This document shows, piece after piece, positions 32,473 to 43,504 of a stretch of DNA of 64,000 nucleotides. The stretch is from Stemphylium vesicarium. Taxonomy: Eukaryota; Ascomycota; Dothideomycetes; Pleosporales; Pleosporaceae. The stretch is taken from NCBI GenBank assembly GCA_004380135.1, contig QXCR01000021.1, forward strand, positions 62,001 to 126,000, read 5' to 3'. Below the pieces are notes generated by a model that worked only from the letters and a program-made list of their open reading frames with translations, made no database searches and had not been told where the DNA came from. Position numbers and translations under genes: made by a program. Positions within the stretch are counted from its first letter, which is position 1; every line of letters starts with the position of its first letter.

Positions 32473-35021
32473 ATGACACCAGCCCGCGCATCCAGCGTGT
32501 CGAGCCCACTGACTGTGTCTACTACTCGCACCTCAACCCCACCCAACAGCACTGACCTCTCGCGTCCTAGACTCAAGCAAATCGCAAAGTTGATTCGTGA
32601 TGAGCTGGACTTGCGCGTAGCTCGCGAGGGCCCTGATGTATTACGGCCCGACGACGTCTTGAACCTCCACGAGATATTTGTTGCTCTTCGACACGCACAA
32701 AGCATTACTGTGTCCGATTTACGTGCGACTGGCATTCACAAGGCGGTTCAAGACATTGCTGGAGTAGCGACTCGATGGCCTAGTAGGCTGTGCGACGACT
32801 GCGACAGAATCATCGAGATCTGGTCTGTCAAGTTTGGATCTTTTGGTGAGATTCACCCATTTCTGTATGGGAGAGGCGGCCGACTTGAGGGCATTGCCAG
32901 TGTGCATGAGCAATCCCGTGAGGTATGTGGTCGTCTTGACAGCTCCTCGCTCTGGCTAACACCAGTGTAGGCACTGCTGAAACGATGGGCTGAGACATGC
33001 CCCGACAAGATTCACCCCAAACGATCGCATAAACTCGGCGACTTGGGCTTCGTTGCCGGAACGTAAGTCCAGTTTCACTTCATTTTTAACTCTATGCTGA
33101 TGATTTACTCAGGTGGTGGCTCAATGCTTTGTTCGCACACCATGCTGGCATTATTGGTCTCGAAGCATGTGATGGTGGTACAACCTACGATAAACACGGA
33201 GCATACGCGCTGCTGCTCAAAGACACGGGCGAGGTTGAAGCCAGCTCCGAATCAAGCTTCACCTATCGTATTTCCCAGAAAGACAAAGGGAAGTTCCGGC
33301 TTACCTCTGCAACGCCGAAAAGCCGCGACCCCGTCCGCATACTTAGAAGCCACAGCATCAACAGCGTATGGGGACCAAAGGCAGGCGTGCGATACGATGG
33401 TCTGTACAGTGTCAAAGGCTGGTCTATCAAGCAGGCAAAGAACACTGACGTAGCTGGTGGACAATGGAAAGAGGGCGATATCCTCTTTGACGTCAAGTTC
33501 GAGCGTGTTGACCGAACGCCCATGGAATTCGTCACCCAGCGACCCACGGCAACCGAGGTTGACGACTATGCAGAATACAAACGCCTTCGCAAGCTGAGCC
33601 GCAGTGGGAAGCAGAAAGAACCAAGCGCACCACTTGACAGGTCAGATTTGCAGGCCGCCGTCAAGGCCGCACCTCCCATCATGCCATTACAGCCTCCGCT
33701 CGTTCCACTAAAACCGCTCATACCAGACTCGCCTCCCAGCGCGCTGCGCAAGGGAATGACCAGACGTCTCCATTTTGACGAAGAAGCACATGTCCATCTT
33801 GTGGAAGATGGTGGGGTAGTCTCACCCAAGACTGTTCCCAACACCGATCCGTTGCAGATTGCAGCCATGGGTAAGAGTAACACATTAGCTGTTCCCCAAC
33901 AACCCAATCGAGTAAACACGCATGGAAAAGTCGACATAGCGTCCAATGAACCAGGTGGACGTGCAAGCCCCGCAGGCTCCAACGCGAGCAGTGCACATAC
34001 CACACAAACTGCAGCGAGCACGATACCTGACATCAACATCCGAGAGGTGGCACCATGGATCGACTATGATGCCGACCTCACCATGCCCTCTCCATCCGAG
34101 CAGCCACCCATAATCCACCAACGTCCCATCATTACCCAGACGATCGCCAGGACAGACTCAATCAAAGGCCGAAGCAGCAAGTCACTTCAAGCTAAATCCC
34201 GTGACAGTTTGCAGAGCCCCAGGGAGACCACTAGCCTGTTCAGTACCACTGAGCCCGATTCTGAAGGCCGGCAAGAGGAAAGGACCGATGGTGACCCCAA
34301 GAGTACGTTAGGAGATTTTCTCAGCCCACAGAATACAATGAAGAAGGACAAAAGGAAGAGCGTTTTTGTGCGCAGCCGAAACCCGATGGCGAAGCTCTTC
34401 GATGGTATACTGGACGACGAAACAGACGAGTCTATCAGGGAGACTCGGACAGATTCACTTAGCGCTGAACCGACGACACCTAGACTCAACCTGCGGGAGC
34501 GTGCCAATTCCCTAGGAGAGATACCACAGTTAGACTCTCAGGATCCGCTCGAGCCATTCAGCCCAGAAAGCCCGTTCAACATGGCACGTCGCAACGCCAT
34601 CTGCCCTGCCAATGAAACCACTCACAACCTCCCCGCTACGATTGCGCCAGATATCACCGACACGCCCGTCGTCATCGCTGTCCCGCACGAAGATCCTTTT
34701 ATCGAAACACCAGCCCCGCGACGACCAAGAGCATTACCCATGTCCATGAAGAACCTGATCTCGCAATCGAGTCTAGCTACGTCTATTAACAGTGCGACAT
34801 GTACCCCTGTCCCGGACCGCCTTGCCTCTCCGCTGGGGCAACTAGATGAGGAGTCTCTGGCGGAAGCGCGGCTGAGAAAGATGGTGGAGCGGCTGCGGGG
34901 TCTCAACGTCAAGGTCCCATTTAAAGACCCATTTGGTAGCTCGCCAGGCACTCGCGGAAGGAAGTGGGGCGAGGGTAGCAACAAGGAAGTTGCGCCTGAA
35001 GATGTTGCTGCACAGCTTTGA
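32473..35021 (+). CDS. SRA-YDG domain protein
   Basis: The 816-residue product contains an SRA-YDG fold, known from UHRF1 and plant SUVH proteins as a reader of methylated or hemimethylated DNA. Exons are 32473-32922, 32971-33062 and 33113-35021. A helical N-terminal region (about 35-150) precedes the SRA domain (about 175-305): HGAYALLLKD, SSFTYRISQ, DPVRILRSHSINS, VRYDGLYSVKGWSI and WKEGDILFDVKFER. Aligned without gaps to the UHRF1 pocket, human Y466 is Gly220 here, D469 is Glu223, Y478 is Tyr232 and T479 is Arg233, so the base pocket is only partly kept. The rest (about 330-816) is Ser/Pro-rich and disordered. I saw no RING, PHD, Tudor or SET domain. Nuclear DNA binding is likely; methyl-cytosine reading is open. 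Confidence 0.82.
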
Positions 35022-37882
35022 CGATACACGTGCGGAAGGATATTTGGGGCTTTATTGTAAAACTACTATACGCACATATCGTAGCCCGACATGTATCTAC
35101 TACTACGACGAACACGCATCAAGATAGGCGACCAGTACTTAGCTTATACTGTAATCATAGAACACACCAAGAACAATGGAATACATGAATACGCAATCCA
35201 CGCGATGACGAACCACAACAAACAAACACCCTTCCAGCCCCCGTTATTTTCCTTCTCTTTTTTCTTTCTTTTTTGCCCACCCCACGCAACGTAAATTACC
35301 GACCCAGTTTCCGCCCCACAGACAAACGTCATGACCCAGACATGCTGTCTCCACTCCGACGACTCCGACTTCGACTCCGACATCATCAATTCCCTTCTTC
35401 TGCAAGCTCCAACCCAGGTACACGGGAATCCGCCTAATGCGCATGTGCATAGCTCTTGCGCTACCTATATTTTACGCGCCGTCCCCTACCGAAATACATT
35501 ACTAACCCTGCCAGAGTAGAGACACGTGATTAGATAAACACGGAGGACAGGCCCTTTTCCAAGCTCCGCATCTAGGCAGATTATCGAGACTTTACTCAAG
35601 TAGAGATTCGCTGTTTGCAGAAGACTACGAAGAACCTAACTCTGGCGAAAAGATACGTTCAATGTCCAAATCCTAGTAGGAAAAGTTTGACACAACGATT
35701 CGAACCCTTCAGCCCCATCTTAGAAATAACAACACCCCTAAATACCACTGCCAGCTTCACAATCGGCCAAGCTGCCTCGACCGCGTACTTGACAAGCCGC
35801 CCATCTCACTTTGGCAGCCAATGCAGCATACTCCGCCCCCAAACACCCAATTGTCGTCTACTCCCCTTGTCAGCCGCTCGCTGTCTCTGAAAAGTGTTGA
35901 ACCGACTTAACATCATTTACCTGGAATCCTGTTATCTTTTATATGCTAGAAGCGCATGGAGTTGTCGATGTGGGTGATTGCATGTCTGATTCTTGTCGAT
36001 ATCCCCTTTTCGACAAGTGATTACTTTTCAAGCGCGTAGTATGTTTATGAGCCAGTGTGGGCTAATGCTATTTATCTGATCGCGGTTAGTTCGAAGAAAA
36101 CCATCAATGCAGAGGCTACCGGCAGCAAAAAAAGCGTCTTGTAAAGTTGTCTACATATATAGTTGCTATGAAAGTTGGGTCACGTCCATACGCAAGGCTT
36201 GTTGTAGAGTTGTCGTAGGAGAAAAACTGCAAACGTACAACATTATGCAGAGGTAGATATCCTAGGACCCTCGCATTCGAACTAGAGTATTGGAGTCAGA
36301 TGATCATACTAGAACTATGGAAAGGCGGAACTCTTCACCGCAGGCAGCTAGCGGAGGTACAACCACACATGTAGTCGGACAAATCGTATATCGCTGAAGG
36401 TCGATAGTGGACTCATCCAGTGTTTTCTTATACACTGGGATCTGGTAGTCTCCTGCTTTCCGAAGCAAACAGGATCAAGATCAAGCACGGGATACCAGAA
36501 GTCGGGTACATTATTATCTCTCTACGCTGCAGGCTCGCGCGTGTTCCGCAGTCTAGCTTCGTGAAAGTGTGCTTGACCGCCCTCAAAATACCTTCTCAGT
36601 CACGTCCGGTCCGGTCCTTTCGACGACCCGACACGAGATTCGCGGACCGATTTGCATTCCAAAACATCGACCATGGGTAGTTACCGCCGTTTACCACCCT
36701 CGTTTATTGAGTCGATACGCTGCGTCGCACACAGGCGCATATGCTCAAGGGAGCCCGTTACAAACGCCCGTGACGTGGTTGTAAGTCATGATTCCGAGAT
36801 CTGGCGGGTGTGGGCGCTATCTTTTTCTGTGTCGATAGTCTCTTCTTTCTCTCTCGAGGATTATGATTTGTTCTGATGTTGACGTCGCAAATTCTACTCT
36901 AATATCCATATCGCCTGGCAGAATACTGGTGCCACGTTCCTACTCCTTCTCGTGGCCCCCCGAATGCGACGGGACCGACGAGCGACTCTGTATCTTGCGT
37001 ACCGTAGATTATCGCGACTAATACCTCTATAGTCGAGTAGCGGCTTTAGTTAAGGTACTAGACTTGATAAAAACGCTTAGTAAGTTGATAACACTATTCT
37101 TAAAATACGTCCCAAGAAGACTTATCCAAGCGGCAACACTTGATCCAGAAATCACAGGCTATCTACCTCTCTCCGTCATCTCCTGCATTGCGGCGGCGAA
37201 CCGGTGCTGTGCCTCCGGTATTTGACCGGCGAAGGCTCGAGCGGGACCCTAACTAACAAACCCAGCTAACGACCAACTACGGCCGCGGGCAAGCGCGCGT
37301 GTGGAGTCGCTGTGGCTTGGATAAGTGACATGCAACAAAAATCTGGGCGGGCCCTTTTGTTGCCGCTCATTCCGTCATGGACTGCTTCTTTGGCTGGCTT
37401 AGCCCATTTTGGGAGAAAAAAGTACCGTGTCGCGGAGGATTTTGTTGGGAGGTTACTGGCCGAGAAGTTTTTTCTTTCTTCTCTCGTGGTTCGTTCCCAG
37501 CGAACGAATAGCTTGGTGCATAGGGGTACGTGCGCCAAGGCTAAGTGGGGTATCTAGCTGAGTAGTGCTGGTGGCCCATGGGCATGGTCGCCGGCGAACT
37601 ACTCATGCCCGCCGTATGGGGTATTTCGCGGTGGTTTTTTGAGATTACTGAATGTGATGGGATTTCTTCCCTGCGTCGTTGTCATGAATGATTCAGTTTT
37701 GGTGTGATAAGAAGTTTGTTTGAATCAAAGGGGTATCAGATTTGCTCTATTCGAAAAGTAATTGTATGGTACAACGAACGCTTGATCTCGTAACGTAGCG
37801 AGATGGGAAAAGGAATCGTCTGCTTCTATATGGTCTCATACACTTCTTCTAACATTGTGCTGGGAGTTGCACTTGGCGCTTC
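35022..37882. other. Gene-poor intergenic region (about 2.9 kb)
   Basis: The region separates the SRA gene from the permease. A C/T-rich stretch occurs near 35235-35285. Frames are short throughout, without family resemblance. Part of it (about 36880-37140) is rich in TA dinucleotides and stop triplets. No tRNA could be folded around the GATTCGAACCC sequence at about 35694. Confidence 0.4.
36880..37140. repeat. Possible decayed, RIP-affected repeat fragment
   Basis: This stretch is unusually rich in TA and TAG/TAA triplets in all frames (for example tagttaaggtactagact, ataacactattcttaaaa) compared with its surroundings. That is the pattern left by repeat-induced point mutation in Pleosporales transposon relics. 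No terminal repeat, target-site duplication or transposase frame was found, so this is only a suggestion. Confidence 0.25.
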
Positions 37883-39928
37883 TTAATGGCTAACTCGACT
37901 AGCTCTTCTAGCTTCGAGTACAGCGTCCTCGTGCGTAGGTGGTCCCTCGTAGTTCTTCTTGCCCCAGACAAAGTACCAGATAGTTGAGATGACAACGACG
38001 GCAGCAAGAACGACGGAAGCGTAGTTCATGGATGATGGCGTGACTTCGCGGAAAGTGGGCATGCAGAAAAGAGGAGTCGCAAGTGCGGACCATGCTGTGA
38101 GATTTGTTAGCTTGAGACTAATTAAGAATAAGAGGACAAAACTGACCAAGTGCGACAACGTTGCAGAAGGTACCGAGCATTCCAAGGTGGAATTGTCCCT
38201 CCTTGACTTGCTTGCGACCAGTAAGGAGCGAGACCAAGATGGGAGCAGCGTAACTCAATGTCAAGCAAATGACACCAACACCGGAGAAGGCGTTGAAGGC
38301 AGCGGCGGCACCAAAGTAGATGAGGCCCAGGGCGATCTGAACAACCATGCTAAGCATCATGGCGTTGAGAGGAACGTCGAGCTTGGTGTTGACAGTCCTC
38401 CAAAGCTTGTAACCGGGGATAGCGCCATCACGGGAAAAAGCCCAAGTAGCGCGAGACGCAGCAGTGGTGCATCCAATACCACAGAGCAGACCCAGAACGA
38501 GGAGAGGAACAAGCAGTCCGATGGCTCCGCCGGATGAACCTACGGCCTCCTTGATGATGTAAGGGACGGGTTGACCTGAAATCAATGCGACGAGGTCGGC
38601 CTGGTTGGGCAGGACGAAGACGAGGGGGATGATAAAGACGAGACCAGCGATAGTGTTCAAGGCGACAGTGGCAACCATGGCCTTGGGGACCTGGGTTGCT
38701 GGCTCCCTGACCTCTTCACACATCCTATGTCAACTGTTAGCATTTGGCCAAGGTTGGGAGGGGATTACCGCATGTAGACACGTCGGATGTCGCGATGGAG
38801 TGTGAGTTGCTTGGGAGTGTCGCATAGGAAATGTTGCTTGGGAAGAGTCGCTTGGAAATGTGCATTGGGCAAAGAATCTGCTTCAAGTTGCTTGGGCAGA
38901 ACAGGGGAGGCTCACGAGATGATCATTCCGGTCGATGAAGTCGCGTAGGCTGCGTGCAGGAGTCCGACCATGAAAGACCATCCAGGAATCCATCCGGAGT
39001 TGGAGGGGTCGAATTCAGTAAAGACGTATTCGGCGCTTCGGCGACCATTCTTCGCAATGGCAAGGATGCATACGATAATGGCAATCACACCGGCAAAGGT
39101 CCAGAAAATGGCAAAGGTCTGTTCATCCGTAAATAACACATCCAGCAAGCGCATTAGGGGGGATCTCACATCAAGCCATGGCAGATACTTGTTACCAAAG
39201 GCAGACACAGCGTTGCAAAGGAGGGTAATGGCAAGGAAGATGAGGAAGACCTGGTAGGCCGATCCCTCAAGGATACCAACACCAGGAGCGGATTCGTAGA
39301 CATTGACGCATGCCACAACGAAGAGGGCGGTAGCAAAGTTGACCGAAAGAGTAATGGTAATGTTGCCAACTACGAAACACCATCCACAAATCCATGAGGC
39401 GATTTTCCGGTAAGCGGGGGGCGTAATCATAAAGGTCTGGTAGTAGACACCACCGCTGGTGGGGTAAACACTGGTAATCTCGCCAAGGGAAGCGGCCACG
39501 CAGAGGATGATAAGCGATACGGCGAGCCAGCCCCAGATAATGTCGGTGGGACCACCTCCGACTACGGGGTAGTAGAAGGTTGTTGCCAAACCGTAGGGGA
39601 CGGAAGCCAGAACGAAGGACATGAAGGCGACTTGGAGGGTTGATCTTGATCGTACCAATTCGGACTTGTAGCCCATGGCCGACAAGAGGGCGTCCGGGTC
39701 ACTGGGCCCAGCGACATCGTCTCCAGATCCAGAGTAGGTGTTGCCCAACTTTGTCTCTTTATCGACGCCGCCGTTGCGCAGGACATGGTCATGCTCAGCG
39801 GCATACGCATCGGACTGCGTGCCGTACCGGTAGTCAGACATGAGGGGCGTGTCGCTGTCGTCCGTGAAAAGGTAGCCTGGGGGAGAAGAGGGCCTGGGGA
39901 ATTGTCGCAAAGCAAAACTCTGTGGCAT
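37883..39928 (-). CDS. Amino acid / GABA / choline permease (APC superfamily)
   Basis: This 583-residue plasma-membrane transporter belongs to the fungal amino-acid/choline/GABA permease group. Exons are 39928-39170, 39118-38916, 38724-38147 and 38094-37883, with consistent phases. A hydrophilic N-terminal tail of about 90 residues precedes roughly 12 membrane segments. Family landmarks: VAFMSFVLASVPYGLATTFY in the first segment, the ASLGEITSVYPTSGGVYYQT block, SSTGMIISMCEEVREPATQVP across intron 2 and the SRATWAFSRDGAIPG loop. The substrate (GABA, choline, basic amino acid) cannot be settled. An alternative start at 39841 (MSDYRYGTQ) lies 29 codons inside and is equally plausible from context. 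Intron 2 is 191 nt, long for this window, and contains short repeats. The gene is divergent from the hydroxyacid dehydrogenase. Confidence 0.88.
38725..38915 (-). repeat. Short dispersed repeats inside a permease intron
   Basis: On the plus strand the decamer gttgcttggg occurs exactly at 38806-38815, 38833-38842 and 38887-38896, with a near copy gtcgcttgga at 38847-38856. Flanking bases (gagtgtcgc / gaagagtcgc) are partly shared, so the array looks like an imperfect tandem expansion. It falls entirely within intron 2 of the permease gene. Confidence 0.7.
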
Positions 39929-40860
39929 GTCCCAGACGGCGGATCAGCGCAGGCTTTGAAGGACTGCAGAGGCACGTCAGTCGGCGCATGGTCCAGGCCC
40001 ACTAGCCAGTTTGGAGATAAGTGTCGCCAGACTACCCACACAAATGTCTAATGGCAAAGCGATGCCGAGCATGCGATCCAATTGCTGGCGCAATGCATTC
40101 GGATAAGGCTGTTTTGCTAGGCCGAGAAAATCACCGAGCGGGCGGAAGCCAGGCTCTAATGCATCCGCGCTCCGCCGCCTAGGTGCTGAGGTTTTTTTTC
40201 TAGAAGTGGGCCAGAAGTTGAGCCGCTTGGTGCCGATGATGAGCCGGACGTGGATGACGGGCCAAGGAAGGGTCCCCGGCGATGCAACGTTACTGAGCCC
40301 ACGCGCATGTGGGAGAAGGGTCGCAGGGCAAACGCTGGTGAACGTGTGGGGTGAAGATAGGATTTGACAGCAGGGTGACAATCGAGGCGCTGCCGACCCA
40401 ATAGGAGTTGCCGAGCGTGTCACCCTTCATACAGCGTGGCGGCCGTCCGTTTCGGCTCACGCACCGCATTCATGAAAGCGATCCGGGGCCATGGTCGCGT
40501 GCTGCATGCAGGACGCCCTGGAACCGTAGCCCGCCCTGGAACCACCTGGGATGGCGCCTGTGGAGCAAGTGGATAGCAGATAGGGGGGGAAGCAGATGCC
40601 GAATTCCTGAGGGTGGGTTTTGAAGAGCTTGTTGCTTGGTACACACGTACCCAGCTGTCTTCCCTCTGAGCTCGCTGCACGAACGCGCCCTACAGTGTCG
40701 AATGCGGCAATGGCGACTAGCGGGGCTTGGGCAGCTAAGATTGTGTTTAAAACCATGCCCGGACATGTCTCCAGTGTAGTAGTAGAGCGCGGGTAGAGAG
40801 TTGGCATTCCGTATCGAACCAGCCTTGCATTGAGGCTTGTTTTTGTGTAACACTGGCACC
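39929..40860. promoter_or_regulatory. Divergent promoter region, permease / hydroxyacid dehydrogenase
   Basis: About 0.93 kb lies between two divergent start codons. No gene was recognised inside. A T-run (gaggttttttttctag) is present near 40190. The arrangement would allow joint regulation. Confidence 0.4.
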
Positions 40861-41971
40861 ATGCACCACGAAATTGTTGCTCTGGAGAGCCAACACCAGC
40901 CCCTCCCCATCAACGGTTTCGCCTTCCCCTTGGGCACCACCTACAACCTCACGGCCCACACATACACGACGACACGTGAAGAACTGCATGCGCGCATTCA
41001 CAAAGCCACCATCATCGTCGTGACGACGATAAAACTTGATGCCGAAACACTGGACCCCACTGTAACCCCCAATCTGCGCTGCATAGCCGTCTCCGCAACA
41101 GGCACCGACGTCGTCGACCTCGAGGCCTGCCGGACCCGCAACATTCGCGTAACAAACTGCCCAGGGGCCAATCTCGACGCAGTCTCAGAACATGCCATCA
41201 GCCTCTACTTTGCCGCCAGACGGCGCACTGTGCTGCTGGACCGCGTAACGCGAGCCCAGCCTAGCGAATGGAAGGACAAAGGGACCGTGAATCAGTACAT
41301 GCGCCTGCCCGACGGCAAGCCGCCCATCACTTGCAAAGATGAGGTTATGGGCGTTATCGGCTACGGTGGTCTGGGTAGGTCGAATTTCGTTTCCCATGTC
41401 CTGTTTGGGATGTGAGATCCTGAGCTGATGACCATCGACGACGATAGGCAAGAGGATAGCTGCACTAGGCCACGCACTGGGCATGCGCGTACTGATTGCC
41501 AGTCGCAAGACTCCGGCGACGCCTGCCCTCAGCGACGTGCTCCCAGCGCCGAGTACGTCCGACGATCGCATTCCGTTTGACGACGTGCTCCGCCAGTCCA
41601 CTGTGCTCGTCCTGTCGCTGCCCCGAAATTCCGAGACGCTCAATCTCATCTCTACATCAGAGCTCGCCAAGATGCATCCGTACAGTGTTTTGATCAACAT
41701 AGCGCGGGGCGGCATAGTGCACGAGGCAGCTGTTGTTCAAGCCCTCAAGGAGAAGCGCATCGCGGGCTATGCCACCGACGTGTATCAGGTGGAGCCTCTT
41801 GGCGGGCCTGAAGACACGCCGTTGTTGGAGGAAGATACAAAAGACCTGAACATCACTTTGAGCCCGCACCTCGCGTGGTTTTCGCAGAGAACCATTAAGA
41901 ATTTGGGAGATATTCTAAAGGAAACGGTCGAGGGCTGGGTAAGTGGTAACGAGATCAATGTCGTTGTGTAG
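40861..41971 (+). CDS. NAD(P)-dependent D-2-hydroxyacid dehydrogenase
   Basis: The predicted enzyme has 345 residues and reversibly reduces 2-oxo acids; glycerate dehydrogenase/hydroxypyruvate reductase or a related activity is likely. Exons are 40861-41374 and 41448-41971. The Rossmann motif VIGYGGLGKRIAALG is assembled across the intron. The substrate-binding and catalytic residues of the family are visible: Arg in INIARGGIVHEAAV, Glu in YQVEPLGGPED and His in LSPHLAWFSQRT. The N-terminal domain includes the usual ATGTDVVDLEACRTRNIRV segment. The ATG at 40861 is chosen because upstream in-frame sequence has only a non-ATG start. Cytosolic location is likely: no signal peptide, and the C-terminus (INVVV) is not a peroxisomal signal. 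The gene is divergent from a permease. Confidence 0.88.
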
Positions 41972-43504
41972 CGAGTCCAAATTGTGGAAAGAGTTGGTCG
42001 CTGGTACCACATGAGCATATCTACAACTCTATTGGCGAGTGAAGTAAAGTCGTCAACAAGAGATTGGGGTCCGCATACAATAACTACCAGTCTAGATCAC
42101 ATAAATGCCAATCACGTCGTTAACTATCAGGTGTTAAGGAACTCAATCTTCAAGCTGCGCACATTTCGAGTGTTGGTGGTACAGTCGCGTTGTTCTCAGC
42201 AGTCCCACCCAATCATATGCCTGATGAACGTCTCCAACTTGCTTTATGTGTAGTTCAATACCGCAATACCATGGTTTTCAAGTCATTTCTTACTACATTT
42301 CTCTTTAGGCTAGGCTTGAATATGTTTGTGCATGTTTAAAAGAAGCGACTTTGTTCTTGCAACACCTCGATATTCTTCTCTCCCAAGTACATTTGTCGAG
42401 TCACCTCCATCAACCTCAGCAGACCAACACGCATCAGCACACACGATACTAAACCCAGGCCCAACAGTTTTTCCGAAACAAACTTCACCTCCAGCAAAGA
42501 TGATTCACGCCTTCCCATCACCGAGGTCCACTCCATACGAGTCCGTCTCCAACACCACCAAACGGTTGTAGGCCTGGAAGTATCCCGAGAGTCAAAAGCT
42601 CCTTCCTGTCCCCGTAACAGCCAATTTCAGAAAGTCTTCACCGGGTCTCAAGGAGAGGATACTCTGAATCCTGATACTGCTCATCGTCGTATTATCTGTC
42701 ATATTCATGTTGCGTGGCCTCGGTGCGTTTTGAGTACATGATACTTCCGGCCGTAATTGACGCCTGGGCTATTTCCGGAATCTGTGAGTCTGGCTTCTGT
42801 TCTTCTTTGATTTCCTCTCCGGTGGTTGAGACACGAATTGTACAGTAGAAGATACTAACGCGGTTACAAGCTGCACTTGGAGGGTTACTCGTTAAGGAGA
42901 GAATATGGATCGTAAGGCGAAGGAGGGGAAGGGAAGACAAGACGACGGAGACTTATGGGTGCAAACAAGTCATTGCAGTAACCCTATACCTCATTTCATA
43001 ATTGACGACTATTACAGACGTCAAAGGCCCTGCATGTACGCCTATTTGGAATAGCGAGTTCTTAACAGACTAGAACAGTGCACTAGTCTTGAAGAATACA
43101 AAACTTTGGAATTGATAGACGAGCACAGCTCTGGTGGGGCCGACGGGCTCTCATTGGTGAGACCAAGGTCACGTGTCAGGATGTGAAACTCAGGGACCCC
43201 AGCTTGGCAGTCGCAAGGCAGGCGCATCATCACCTCGGATCAGCAGCAAACATCACGTCGGCCATCTCCACGCGTCAAGACACGCCCACCCCCCAGCTCG
43301 CACCCTCCTCGTTCGACTCGCCAATCCCCCTCGCGCACTGCCATCGCTCAGCGGGCATCGCGCGCACCTTTGCGCCTGCCCTCCCCTAGTATCCAGCAGC
43401 ACCAAGACTCCTAACCGCTGTCGGCTCTGGTTCCCCAGGCGGAAAGCCCGTCCCACCGCCGCCCCACCGACATATTCACCAGCGAGAGCTCCGTCACCAC
43501 CAGC
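41972..43504. other. Intergenic region upstream of spt20
   Basis: About 1.5 kb holds the dehydrogenase 3' end and the spt20 promoter. An open frame runs through from 43173 into the first spt20 intron and second exon, but lacks an ATG at its start and the encoded sequence has no family resemblance. I see nothing else that can be supported. Confidence 0.35.

Noticed and set aside
35331..35519. Short frame with an acidic Asp/Ser segment
   Set aside because: Too short, no partner exons, and it lies in a composition-biased leader-like stretch.
35641..35710. Possible tRNA B box (GATTCGAACCC) with a weak A box upstream
   Set aside because: The bases flanking the T loop do not pair, no acceptor stem can be formed, and the A box has a mismatch at a conserved position.
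43173..43504. Upstream extension of the spt20 second-exon frame
   Set aside because: It has no ATG at its start and its sequence is promoter-like; the 43505 start plus the intron at 43650-43716 gives the proper N-terminus.
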